In this document: piece after piece, positions 1 through 13,762 of the stretch
How positions within the stretch are numbered: the stretch's first letter is position 1
Layout: the number at the start of each line of letters is the position of its first letter
Position numbers and translations under genes: made by a program
The notes under the pieces: model-generated
Seen by the model: the letters and a program-made list of their open reading frames with translations, nothing else
What the model was told of the DNA's origin: nothing
The model's database searches: none
Origin: Talpa occidentalis
Taxonomy: Eukaryota > Chordata > Mammalia > Eulipotyphla > Talpidae
DNA length: 64,000 bases
NCBI RefSeq assembly: GCF_014898055.3
Contig: NW_023604861.1
Coordinates: 97,218,083-97,282,082 of the forward strand
Direction of reading: 5' to 3'

Positions 1-177
1 TAGGGAGCAGAGCAGGCAGACGGACCGAAGTACACTGCTAAGGGGAGCAGCAGGTGGCAGGAGAGGTCTGCGAGCCATGTGGGACCCTTGCTGGTGGCCG
101 GGGATCGAACCGGCACTGCAGAGGCTGCGGGCGGCTTCGCAACCCAGCGCTCAACTGCTGCGCCACCGGGGAGGCCC
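1..177 (-). mobile_element. tRNA-derived SINE, cut by window edge
   Basis: Reads as the reverse complement of the family seen throughout the window: GGGCCTCC head, A-box-like TGGCGCAGCGG, and B-box-like GGTTCGATCCC. Its 3' part lies left of the window. Confidence 0.9.
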
Positions 178-290
178 TCGTTGTTATCTTTTTTAAACTG
201 AAAAGTGAAACTGCTAAATCATTCTAATTGTGGGAAAGAAATGCTATACTTTCATTATTATTTATTTTTATGTGTTCTTTACTGTTTTAG

Positions 291-382
291 GGACTTAAAA
301 TTGGAACCTTATGTAGATCATTACTATAGAGATTACCCAACACTTGTCAGAACTACTGGACAGGTGTGTACAATTGATCAAG
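291..382 (+). CDS. ANAPC1: ANAPC1 exon w1
   Basis: First coding exon in the window. It follows a pyrimidine-rich ACTGTTTTAG acceptor and ends CAAG before GTAAGT. It encodes [19 protein letters not shown] and onward to CTIDQ. The first base belongs to a codon begun in an upstream exon outside the window. Confidence 0.93.
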
Positions 383-3300
383 GTAAGTATGCCATTTAAG
401 AATTTTACATTGTAGTGACTTTTGCTTGTATCTTTCTCAGTGAATAGTGGTTAAATTTATTTCTTGCAGTTGGTTTTGTTAATATTTAGAACTCTATTTA
501 AATGAGACACTTTTCACATGTACACAAACTACAAAAACCATGATGCTTTACTTTCTCCCACTGTTTCCTTCTCTGGCAGAACTGTGAGGGTAGGTTTAAG
601 TAAGAGTGCAGGATTATTGGAGAGATACAGGTAGCTTTGTCTGTGAGGATACTCTTTCCGCCCTTCTCTTCTTTTGTTTTGTTTCTATTGTTTTGTTGTC
701 TGATGTCTTTTTAAGGTCAACAGATTCTAAGTCAGAGGCATTGTCTTTCCACCTGGCAGATTTTAGTTTGTAGTGTTTGATTTCTGACTAGAAGGGGTAG
801 TAGGGATAGGAAAGGGCTTTCATATACTCCTCCAAAGGAGCAGAGCTGTGTTTCTGCAGTCCTCCAGTCCAGCTAGGCTATCACTTTGTTTCCAGGACTA
901 GATAAGGTCTGGCAGGTACAGGAGGCCTGGGAAGAGTCTTTTAAAACTACTGTTTCCCCTAGACTCGAAAAGAGGGAAGGAGGGGTAGTTTCAATTAGTC
1001 TGGAAATCGGGAGGGGTGATGAGAGCAAGGTGTGCATAATTAAGAGGAACTCCTCTTTACCCAGAAAGAAAGAACCTTAAAAACACTACCGCTCTACTGC
1101 TCAGTCAGGGCAGCTCTCCCACTTTCTGAGACTGCCCACTGCCTCTTGCAGTGTACTGTCCTATTACTTCCTAATTTTGTTGCTGACTTATTTTGGTGTT
1201 TTTCATGAAATTCTTTCCTTGAGAGACACCAATGATCTTCAGGTGTCACTGTTCTCAATAGTATCATAACTTATTAAGCGTGTGGAAAAATAGTACCCAT
1301 TTCTAACTGCCAAGAATACTTTGTCCTGGACCCATGCTATGCAGTAGCTCCTAACAATGTTATTTCATTTCACTAGTATTAAAAATTCAATTCCTTGGTT
1401 GTACTAATTGCATTTCACGTGCTCACTAGTGGTTGCCATATTGGACAGCACAAATAGAATATCCCAGGTCTGAGCTAAAGGGACTTAAGATTGGGTCCCA
1501 ATTATTAGAACAAAGCGAGATCCTGGGTGTCTCTTGCTTTTTCACTTTCAGGATTAGGCAAAAATTTTGGTTAGATTCTTTATATACCTTGAGCATAAGA
1601 ATCTGCTAAATTTTTACCCAGGATGGGTTAGAATAATGGTCGTTTAAATTCTACATCTTAGGGCCTCCCCGGTGGCGCAGCGGTTGAGCGTTGGGTTGCG
1701 AAGCTGCCCGCAGCCTCTGCGGCGCCGGTTCGATCCCCGGCTGCTCCCCGGCCACCAGAGGAGGGTCCCACATGGCGCGCAGACCTCTCCTGCCGCCCGC
1801 TGCTCCCCTCAGCAGTGTACTTCGGTCCTTCTGCCTGCTCTGCTCCCCGCTCTGGCTCCGGTGAACACTCTCACCCTCCCGCGCTTCTGACTGTACCCAG
1901 TGCATGTATAAACAAAACAAACAAACAAATAAATAAATAAAACATGCCTCTATAAAAAAAAAAAAAAATTCTACATCTTATAATATAGTCAGTTACTTAC
2001 TGTGGCATGAGGCATTTTGGAGCATATGGAAAAATGTTATTCTGTTTCTAAATGACAGGTGCTGTTGATCACTTTTCTTTTAGTGTGAATATTTATCTAA
2101 TTTTAAGGTCAAACAGGATTTATGCAGCACCCATCATTTTTTACTTCTGAACCACCAAGTATTTATCAATGGGTGAGTTCGTGTCTGAAGGGTGAAGAAA
2201 TGCCACCCTATCCTTACCTCCCTGGAATCTGTGAAAGAAGCAAGCTTGTAGTCTTGGTAAGTATCCAGAGTGTTGCTTCATTTGTTTATATTTTTTTTTA
2301 CAATAATTTAAAAAAATTATACAGAAAATTAACCTTTTTTCACTTTGTGTACACTTCTGTGAGTTCTGGTAAACTTGTAGGTTCATATAATCACCACCCT
2401 AATTAGGATACAGAACAGTTTTACCTCCTACAAAATTCTCTCATGCTTTTGAGATTCATCCAAATTGTTGCCTGTATCATTAGTTTGTTATATTTCACTG
2501 CTGTGTGCTAGTCCCATGGATGGCAATAGCACATTGCTTCATCCACTCACCCTTTGAAGATGTTTGGCTTGGTTCCAGTTATGACTCCAGCTGCTGTAAA
2601 CATTCATGTCCAAGTTTTTGTGTGAATATGTTTTTATTTCTTTAGAGTAGATACCCAGAGGTGGGATGATGGTCATATAGTAAGTATATGTATATGTAAG
2701 AGGGTACTGTCTCTCTTCTGTCTAAAATGAGAGATGGGTAGGGAAGGAAATAATCTAACATTTATTAGTGGCTTTTTATCTTCAGGCAACTTTATGTACA
2801 TTTCCTCACTTAGAAGAAGACTATCTTTTTTTCTTTTTACTGTGGTATTTTTGAATAATGTAAATGACAGTATAAAAAACTGAGATAAAAATACATTGTG
2901 TTGTGTTTGTATTATGTGCTAAGTATTTTGAACTCTTTATAGAGTTTAATGTATTTTTTCTTTGTCTTATCTATGTCTTTGCTTCACTCCTCAAAATTTA
3001 GGGTGAGGACATAGAGAGATGTAGTAAATAAAGATGTTTTATCTTGATAGTTAATCCTGCCTATTTTCAAAATGGATTGAGGCAATTCACAGTTTTAAAA
3101 TGAATGTTTCGGGCCTCCCCGGTGGCGCAGCGGTTGAGCACTGGGTTTGAAGCTGCCCGCGGCCTCTGCGGCGCCGGTTCGATCCCCGGCTGCTCCCCGG
3201 CCACCGGAGGAGGGTCCCACATGGCGCGCAGACCTCTCCTGCTGCCCGCTGCTCCCCTCAGCAGTGTACTTCGGTCCTTCTGCCTGCTCTGCTCCCCGCT

Positions 3301-6300
3301 CTGGCTCTGGTGAATTCTCTCACCCTCCCGCGCTTCTGACTGTACCCAGTACATGTATAAACAAATAAATAATACATACCTCTTTAAAAAAAATTAAAAA
3401 AAAAATAAAAATGAATGTTTCTTAGTAAGATCTTCTTTTTTCAATAATTGCCTTTATTTATTTTTGAATAAACCCTGAAAAAAAATTACCTCTCTTGAGC
3501 AGATGATCCTTAGTCAAATAAATTGGTTTATATATTTTTTGTATTGTTTGTAAATGAAGATAATAGTGTATAAACTATTTAAAGTCACATTGAGTTACTA
3601 TTAGATACCTACTTGAACAGATAAAAGTCAGAGTTTTGGTGAGCAACTAAAACTCTTATAATTAGCTTATAACTGCAAAAATAGCACAGTATTTTGATGA
3701 AAAAGTTCTTATAAAGTTAGATTTTATAGTTATCATAAGACAACACAGTCCTACTCCTTGGTATTTACCAAAGAGAATGAAAATACATTCTTACACAAGA
3801 CTTGTATATGAATGTTTATAGCAATGTCACTCACAGTTGCTGCAAACCTATGAACAAGCCAAATTCTGTTTGAGTAAACAAAATTTGTACCTTTGTAATC
3901 GAATACTACTCAGCAGTAAAAAATAATATACTACCGATGCATGTAATAATATGGATGCGTCTCAAAGTTATGCTGAACTAAATTAGGATACATAAGACTA
4001 TATATTCTTCGATTTCATTTATATGATATTGTAAAATAGGTAAATCTGTAGGGAAAGAAATCAAATGAGTTTCTGGTGCTGGGTATTAAGAGAAGTGGAT
4101 TGACTATAAAGGACACTAGGGATCTCTATGGTATGATGAAAATATCCTGTATTATTATAGTAATAATGTTTATATCATTATATAATGTTTATCAAAACTT
4201 GAAGTTCTACACCTAAAATGAATGCATTTTTCTATATAATAAGTCCTTAACTTCATCTATAGGTTCTTGGAAAATTTTGACTTTCAAGTGAAGTGATACA
4301 TAATGAAACCCGGTCCTTTTAACTTTGATGAGAAAAAAGAAATCTGGCCAACATTGTATGTTCTTATTCAGGTATCTGTTGTATATATACTTAAACGTCA
4401 GTTGTTTAAAAATCTCAATGTTCTCCTCATGCAGAGTATTGCACTTTACATACTTGGTGATGAGAGTTCTGTTTCTGATGAATCATCACCGTATTTATCC
4501 AGAATAACTACAGGTAAGTCAGTGTAATGTTAGGTTTTTCAAAACAGATTTTTTAAAATGTTGATTGGCTGTAAGAGTTGAGATTAAAAAATTTTCTAAA
4601 AAATTTTGTTTGCTTTAGCGGCCATGTCCTTTGTCTTGTTTTATAGGTGATGGTCCAGCATTGCACTTTTCTAGTTTATAGTCCACCATTGATTTTCATA
4701 GAATTTAACAAACTATTTTCTGTACCTAACAGGGACTACTTTAGCCTTAAAGAAATTATTATGCTTTCTAGCCTACCAGATTACTGCTTAGGAATTGCTA
4801 ATGATTTATTTCTGTGCAATTTTTACATGTTATAAGATTTTTTTTGCCAGTATAACTATCAAAATAAAGTTTAATTTTTTTTGTCTTTTAGCCCCACAAA
4901 AATTGCAAGCAGAACAAGAAGAAAACAGGTGACTTTTATTCACTTGTGCTTTTATATTAAAAAATATGAAACTATTTGTTGTGTTATATTGTTCTGTTTT
5001 ATAACTGTTTTGTTCTCTTACAGGTTTAGTTTCAGGCATTCTACGTCAGTTACTAGTCTAGCTGAAAGACTAGTTGTGTGGATGACTAATGTAGGTAAGG
5101 TAACCTTTGTGACTTTTTATTTGTCTTTGAAATACCAGTGAGATACCCTTGCTTTCCCTGAATACCTCTTTCCTAACTAGAACCTGCATCCTCAAAGTGA
5201 ACTAGAATTGTGAAGCATGACAAAAGAGGGACTCTTGGGCCTCCTCTGTGGCGCAGCGGTTGAGTGCTGGGTTGCGAAGCTGCCCGCAGCCTCTGCAGCG
5301 CCACGGGTTTTGATCCCTGGCCTCCGGGGGCGGGTCCCACATGGCTCACAGACCTCTTCTACCACCCGCTGCTCCCCTCAGCAGTGTGCTTCGGTCCTTC
5401 TGCCTGTTCTGCTCCCTGCTCTGGCTCTAGTGAATTCTCTCACCCTCCCACGCTTCTGACTGTACCCAGTGCTTGTATAAATAAATAAATCTTTAAAAAA
5501 AAAAAAAAGAGAGAGGCTCTGGCTCTAAGAGAGGGTCCCAGAGGTTCATAATTGTGTTCCATTCAGACCATACTTCCTTTCCCTGACAATCTACAAGTTC
5601 CATAAGTAATAACTGGGACACCAACTTTTTGTCTGTTTGTGGGTAAAGATTCTTTATTTGCCAATCATCTTAAACCGGCCATGGCTGTAGCTATCTAGAC
5701 TAGCCTCTGGAGAACTCACTCTCTACACATTTAAATTTGACCATTGTATCAGAATTCAGTATTTCTGGCAGAATACAAATATAATTGTGTAAGTGTTTTA
5801 GAGTATGCTTTTGAATGATAGAGGCCAGGTATTTTAGGTACCAAAATGAAGGATCAGCTTGGAAGAGGGAAAGAGAGGAAGAGTTTTCTATTCTCACAGT
5901 TCATTCTCCTGGGTTTTAACTTGAACAAATTTTTAAAGAATTTTTTTTTTCCAAAAATTACTTAAAAGAGCAAAGTTAAAAATGATGTTATAACAATATA
6001 AAAAAATAAGGATATTATAAACTAGTATGCTAGAAAGTAATACTTTAATGAACATTAAGGATGTTTCTGAATTTGTATTTAAAGAGTGTTCTAAATGATA
6101 TAGGTTTTTACTGTTCTTTATTGTATGTCCCTTTGCCAATTACAGTAATTGCCATATGATATTACAGATAGAATACATGTGCTGAGAATCACTGAATCAG
6201 TTCTACCCATTTGTATATTAAATAATTAATATACGTTTATTCTCTCATACAAGGAAATGTTTTTACCTCAGTCAACTTTCTATGTTAACAATCAATGTAT

Positions 6301-9300
6301 ATAAATAATGTATAATGTAAAACTTACAAGATCCTTACAGGAAAAATAGTTTTTATTTAACCTGAGCATCTGAAAAATTTTTAAATAAGATCTAGGGTAT
6401 GCATACAAAAAAAATGCATGTGTTGAGAAAATAACAGCGAAGTGAATACTGATGTACTGGTCATCCACTGTTAGAAATAGTTATACTACACTGTTAGAAC
6501 ATTGCCAGTGGAGGAAAAGCCTTTAACCCCTACATACTCTTCTCCAACACACCCTACCACTATAGGTAACCACTACCCTGTACAAATTTTGTGTTACTTG
6601 TGCTTGTTTTTCATGGTAGTTTTAGCATCTTTAATATTTCTTAGTGTTGTATTTTTGAACTTATATATAAATGTTTTCTTGGATCTTCTTTTTTCACTCA
6701 ATATTATTTTTTAAAGATTTGTTTATGTCAATGTAACATAAGACCATTTATCTCTGTTATAATATCCATTGTTTAAATGTATCACCACTTACTCATTCTT
6801 CTAATGGAGCAATTGGTCTGTTTCCTCCCCTTCCTGTTTTTGTATACATAATGAAACATTGTTGCTAATGAGTATTTTAATACTTGTGGTCATATACACA
6901 ATTCCTGAATCATTATTGATGGATGATAGGGATAGACCTATCCATGCCAAATGTTTTTGTACCAGTTTATATGATCACCAGCTCTGCATGAGAATTATTG
7001 TTACTCTCCAGAGTTGCAGACACTTGGTATTGATTAACTTGAATATTTGTCAGGTAAGTGTGACATTAAATTTTCTAGTGGTTTTTAAGAAATGTATCTG
7101 TTATACAGTCCAGCCATTCCACTCCTGGGAATCTACCCAAAGAATGTGAAAACTTACTAATTCTAAAGGAAACCTGCAGCCCTGTGTTTATTGCAGCACT
7201 GATTATAATAGCCAAAATATAATAACCTAAATGCCCCAAAACAAATGAATAGATCAAGAATATGTGGTGTATACTATTCTATTAAAAAACATAAACTCAT
7301 GCCATTTGTGGCAACATGGATGGAGCTGCTAAGTGAAATAAATCAGGGAAAAGGTAAATACCTAATGATTTCACTTATATGTGGCATATAGAAAAACCAA
7401 ACAAAGGGGCAAAGACAAGCCCTGAAAACTGACCACAGATATGAGGTATAGGGGTGGGGGAAGTGGGTAAAAGTAAGGGTGGGGGGTGAGCACAAGGGAA
7501 TATGGTGATGGACTATGGATGCTTTATTGGTATGAGAACTGTGGTGACTACATCTGAGGGGAGAAATCATATATTGTTCAAAAATAACAGTGATATAAGA
7601 AAAAAACCTACATTTTAAATATTTAAAATAAATTTTTTTCTAGTAGCTTTAATGTGCATTTCCTGAATCACTTGTTGCATAGAGCATCTTTTCCTATGTT
7701 TATTGACCATTTCATCTGGAAATGTCTCTTTCTTTGTGTTTTTCCTGTTGCATTGTTTATCTTTTTAGGAGTTTTTAAAAGATCTTTTTTTCATTTATGC
7801 ATACAAGAACTGGGGTACAGGCCAGAGGTGCAGGGGTGAGAGGATTCACCAGAGACAGAGTGGAGAACAGAACAGACAGACTGACTGAAATACACTGCGG
7901 AGGGGAGCAGCGGGAGAGACAGGAGAGGTCTGCTGCGCCATGTGGGTAGCTCCCTGTCTGGGGATTGAGCTCACATTGCAGAGGCTGCGGACATCTTCAT
8001 AGCGCTGCGCTTAACCCTTGCACCACCAGGGAGGCCCAAAAGAGATCTTTTTATGCTAATCCTCAATGTCAAGACACTGGTCTGGTAGTAAGATGAGTGA
8101 AAAGAATTTTTTCCTTATTTGTCAGGATGTTTGTTAATTTAAGTCAGGGGATGCCTAGGATTTTGGCAGGTCTAAATGAAAAATTTTGTCACTTCCTTTC
8201 ACCATTAGGTTTCACTTTGAGGGACTTGGAAACTCTTCCCTTTGGAATTGCTCTTCCTATCAGAGATGCAATTTATCACTGTCGAGAGCAGCCAGCTTCA
8301 GACTGGCCAGAAGCTGTCTGTCTCTTGATTGGACGCCAAGATCTTTCCAAGCAGGCCTGCGAGGGAAACTTACCCAAAGGGAAATCTGTGAGTTTCAGTA
8401 TAGAAAGTTCAAAGTTTTAAATCAGAGTGGAAGTATTCATTTTACTTTATGTCTTTTTGCAAGTTTGCAGATTACCTTTTGTATTATATGTCATATGGCT
8501 CTTCAGTTGGACAACTCTTACTAATTGTAAATTGAACATGAAAACAGGATAATTTGTGAAAGCTTTATTTTGCCTGGACCTTTCTTTGTCCTGAGTTGGG
8601 ACAAGTGCTGAGTCAGCATAGCAGCTACCATGACTTTTTCCCACTTGTATCATCTTAGTGATTAATGACTTTGCAATTATTACATAGAAAAAGGGAGAAC
8701 ACATAGATCCTTAATTTAAATAATATATAACTTTTAAATACTTTTGTGATGGATTTCTTGAATTTAATCTTTTAAGTAGACTCTAAATACATCTGTTTAA
8801 TCACATAAACATAAACTGAAACCCCAGGTAAAGGAATTATTTTGCAGGAAACGGGGCACTAAAATTATCTTTCCTGAAATGCTGTCCTTTATAAATTGTC
8901 AGATTGATGATTGTTCAGGAATGGGTTCTAAGAACTCTACAAATAGAGAGTGAGGTACTCTCACTACTGTTAAAATCAACCTCTTTTAAAACTTAAAACT
9001 GGACCTTTTAAAATGTATTCTAAATCTCTTATTAACTTAAAAAAAATGATAGCATTCTGTTTCCCTGAGGATCAGGGAGGATATTGTTACATTCCTCGTA
9101 ACTTTATGTTCCTAAGAAAAACAGTGCAAATTTAGTTCAGCTCTTAGCCTTTGAACCTAAGCATAATAATCAATATATTGTAATTGCTTATAATCCAGGT
9201 TAAATCTTAGGCTATTAAAACTTTTTTGAAACTTGTATCAGAATTTATTCCTAACATCAGAGTTGCCCAGTAGATCTGTGACAGAAGTTGTTTCCATATA

Positions 9301-12300
9301 GACCTGATCTATGGCAGAGTTGTACCAGCACATCTCTTTTTTAATCACTTTTATTATTTTTTTTTAGAGATTTATTTATGCATACAAGAACTGGGGTACA
9401 GGCCAGAGATGCAGGGGGTGAGAGTATTCACCAGAGACAGAGTGGGGAACAGAACAGGCAGATTGAAATACACTGCTGAGGGGAGCAGCGGGCGAATCAG
9501 GAGAGTTCTGCCTCACCATGTGGGTTGCTCCCTGGCCGGGGATCGAACTCATGCTGCAGTGGCTGCGGATAGCTTCATAGGTTGTGTCCTAACTCCTTGT
9601 GCTACCAGGGAGGCCCTTAAACTGCTTTTAAATAACAACTCATAGTGTTTGTCCTATTTTAAACAGGAAACTAAATTTTTTTGCTAGTAATACAGCTATT
9701 CTTTCCTTGAACAAAATTAGTGTTTAGCATTTGGACTTCTTATGTTACTCTGAGTGAGAGCAGTTTAGCATCATAGCACTAAAACCAAATGGTACTGATA
9801 ATTACTCATCTGTGTTTAAATGTCATTTAAGAAATTTTATCTAAATTCAATTTGTTCAGTTATTGGTGATTGTATTACATATAACTCATCTAAATTCATC
9901 TTATTAGACATTTGGGTCTATGTTTTATTTTTTTTTTTTCATAGAAGAACTAGGGTGTAGGACAGAGGTGTGAGGGGTGAGAGAATTCACCAGAGACAGA
10001 GTGAAGAACAGAAAAAGTGGATTTAATGACATACACTGCTAAGGGGAGCAGTAGGCGAGACAGGAGAGGTCTGCTGCACCATATGTAGGTCAGCTCCCTT
10101 GCCAGGAATTGAAGTCCAGCCATAGTGATGATAGCACTGAGACTTAACTCCTAGGTCACCAGGGAGGCCCATATTTGGGTCTATGTTTTATAGCTAACTC
10201 AATTATAAGAAATAGTTTCTTTTAAAATTAGATATTTCATAGGAATCAATATTTTTGTTAACTAAAAGTGATCATCTAGTGAGGCTAATGTTGCTTCTAT
10301 ATTAAATGTTGCAAAACTAGTATTTCAACTGGGAAGTAATCTTATTGAAGGAGTTTAAGATTCTTCTTAAAAGATAATGAAATTTTGTGCTATTCACATC
10401 TGTGTTGAAGTCTGAGTTATTTGAACTGGTAAGGCTTATATTAAAGTACATGCTCAGTTTATGAGGACAGAATGATAAAGAATTTAACTCTTCACTTTTT
10501 GCTCCATTCAGTTCCTTACCTTTTAAAATTTTTATTTGGAACATATTTAGGGGAAAATAGTGAAAACCAGCCATGATCTCTTCTATTTAAAGTGCTAAAA
10601 TAAGAAATTATTGTCCAGCTTCCTCCAGCTCTTGATCATATTTTTCCATTGTTTTCTTTTGCTTATATCAATAAGAGACATTATTTAAATTAGTGTGGTT
10701 TCTTTAGTAAATGGGGTTAAAATTCCACTTGCAGTAGTTGTTTAGGATATAGGTGATTTTTATGATTTATTGAGAATGTTTTCTTGCAATAGAATCAGCC
10801 TCCTGATTTGTCCTAAATTTAAATTTTTTCCCTTGACTCAATAACGGATGTTTCCAAGTGCAGAGTATAATTGTACTTTAAAAAAATAGTTCTGGGAGTC
10901 CTAGTATATGTTGGTAATTGAATACACCTCTGCTTTGGAGTATTTTTTCATAGATAATCTCTCCTCATGAAACATTGTCCTGTGTGTCGTTGTGTTCGGT
11001 AAGTGCATGCTGACTGGCTTTAAAATTATTATTACAATTAAGTCTGTTACTCAGGTGCTCTCATCAGATGTTCCTTCAGGAACAGAAACTGAGGAGGAAG
11101 ATGATGGCATGAATGACATGAATCAGGAGGTTATGTCATTAATATGGAGTGAAGATTTAAGAGTACAGGACGTGCGGAGACTTCTGCAAAGTGCGCATCC
11201 TGTCCGCGTCAATGTAGTTCAGTACCCGGAACTCAGTGACCATGAATTCATCGAGGAGAAGGAAAACAGGTGAAGGAAAACATATTATCTCTTGTCAGAG
11301 CCTTTATTTTTATTTATTTTCTATGCTATAAGCCCTGAAAAGATACTTTATAAAGTACCGTGCATTTTTAATTTTCACCCAACCCCAGTAACCCATATAT
11401 ATTTTCAAAATCTTTTGGCATTTGATGACATAAATGTATTTCAGAGTCTTCTCCTCTTGAAATACAATTGTGAGTCTTTAAAAAAAGGTCAATTAAAAAC
11501 CATTTTTCTCAGAGTCAAAAATTTTCAAATAAAGCAAAACACAACTCATTCTTGTATATCTTGATCAGGAAAATATTTTGAGGTGTTTTTGTTTGTTTTG
11601 ATATATCTTACACTTAATAACAGTATTTTTTTTCCTGATGTTTTGATAGGTAATATTTACTGTCTTTTCTCCTTTCTAACATCTATCCTTTGGTAAATTG
11701 TAAGACTGTAGTAACCAATGTCACATGCCTGTGACATTCCAGAACTCTTGGGACAATTCACTTATATTTTAAGTTCTCTCCTTTCCTTTATCTGTCTTGT
11801 TTCTACCATCTGTTATTCTTCCAATACTGTTTTCTAGTTCTTATTTACTATTGTAAAGTAATTTACTGTGGTACTGCTTGAAGGGTAGGATCATCTACAT
11901 GTAGTTACAGGCTGCTGAAGATCTGAGTTGGTCATAATCTCCTATTGCTGTTTCCTCTCCATATATACCCAGCTAAAGAAGGAAATGCAGAGAAGTTGAG
12001 GGAGAACATCGAGTTAGAGTACGGGCTTTGGAGCCATGCTTGGTCACTATCTACTTGGTGATTTTGGATAAATTACTTGACCGCTTGCTACTTTAGTTCA
12101 TTGATTTTCTGAAACCAATTTATTTTTACTTTTTAATATCTCTGAATGTAGGATATGAACATCAGTCAGTAGGTGTTACGATTTAATTGGCAATTTTTTT
12201 CTTCCTTAGTACCTCATGCTACTGTGATGTATCTTAAAATCTTTGACCTCCTAAATGGAAGGGATACAGTATTACTGTTTTCATTATTATAATTTTATGA

Positions 12301-13722
12301 TGGATTTATTATAAAATTTATTCTCGAAATATCTGTGGTATGCAACTCCTGGTCTTATTCCAAATTGATTGGGACAGTTTTCCCAAAGAATCTTAGGAGA
12401 GGAAAATTTCCCTTTTTAATCAACCAAACAGGCAACTATATGTGAGTAAAGTTAGAAAAAGAGTGTGCTTGGTGAATATCTTTATTTATAGAGAAAATGT
12501 TAACTGCCTTAACTTCTGAAATTCCTATTTATTTTTGTATTGCTAAAGGAGCTAAAAGGAATGTAGTGTATTTTCACAGAAACAAGTTGAAGAGTAGTGT
12601 AATTGTCTCAGAATATATCCCACAGAAGTCATTTTAATCTTGGCTATAACTGATATATATGCTATTAGTCCTACAAATCCTAGCTATCTTGTAAATAAAA
12701 CTAATTTTGTGTTTCTCTGGAGATATCATGAAATCCACTCACCTTCAGTATAGCAACTTCCTTTCCTTCCTTGTATACAGGCCATGAAATTGTTCTGAAT
12801 TGCACAGTTCTGAAACTGTGCTGGCAAAAAGGACAAAGGAGGGTTACAGATGGACAGACTCAAGTTAGTTAGACTGAAAATAACATGGTGAGGAGACCTG
12901 AAAAGTATATATTTCCCTTTGAAATGGTTACCATCAATTAGAGTAAAATTATAGGTTCTTTTTTAGACATTTAGGGAAATGTTGGCTTTGTTTTTGGACC
13001 AGTTGATTTTCATTCAAAGCAAATATGATATCAAGGAAAGGAAATGTGTTTCCCCCTTTGAGTCTCTAATTGGAGCAAAAGGATTAAAATGAAAATAAGG
13101 GTTTGGGTAGTTCACCCCCATCTTTGTATGGGTTTACTTTGATGTGACTTCTAATACATAACACCTTCTTTTGAAACACTTGCCTACAGATTACATTCCA
13201 ATTATGCTTTGCTTAAAAACTTTCCATACTGATTTTTATTTTAATTATAGATTGCTCCAGTTGTGTCAGCGAACTATGGCCCTTCCAGTAGGACGGGGAA
13301 TGTTTACTTTGTTTTCCTACCATCCTGTTCCAACGGAACCATTGCCTATTCCTAAATTGAATTTGACTGGTATGTTAAATTCTGGTTTCACTAAGAAAGG
13401 GAAATGATTGTGTATATGTTTAGTTGAGTTATTTTGGATTATTTTATTTAAAACCAAAGAAATACTCTATCCCTAGTGATTTTAAATGTTGTTTATAGCT
13501 ACAATCCTGGTTATCAAAGCTCAAATAACAAGTCAAATTAAACATTTTTACTTCCAAAATTCCTGTTTGATTTTACATTGTTTAAAGGAACTAAAAGGGC
13601 TGTAGTGTATTTTAACTTAGAAAGTTAAAATATTTTAACTTATAAGTTAAAAAGTAGTGTGTTTCAAGGTATAGCCCACAGAAGTTACGTTTACCTTGAC
13701 TATAACTGATACATATAATGTG

Positions 13723-13762
<40 letters not shown>

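Noticed and set aside
1651..1920. Open frames of 60-95 codons on both strands within SINE copies, repeated at many sites ([20 protein letters not shown])
   Set aside because: They are the SINE consensus read in chance-open frames. They recur with every copy and differ only by its mutations, so they are not genes.
13724..13757. CRISPR-like repetition
   Set aside because: Only a dinucleotide microsatellite in a mammalian intron. No repeat-spacer layout exists anywhere in the window.
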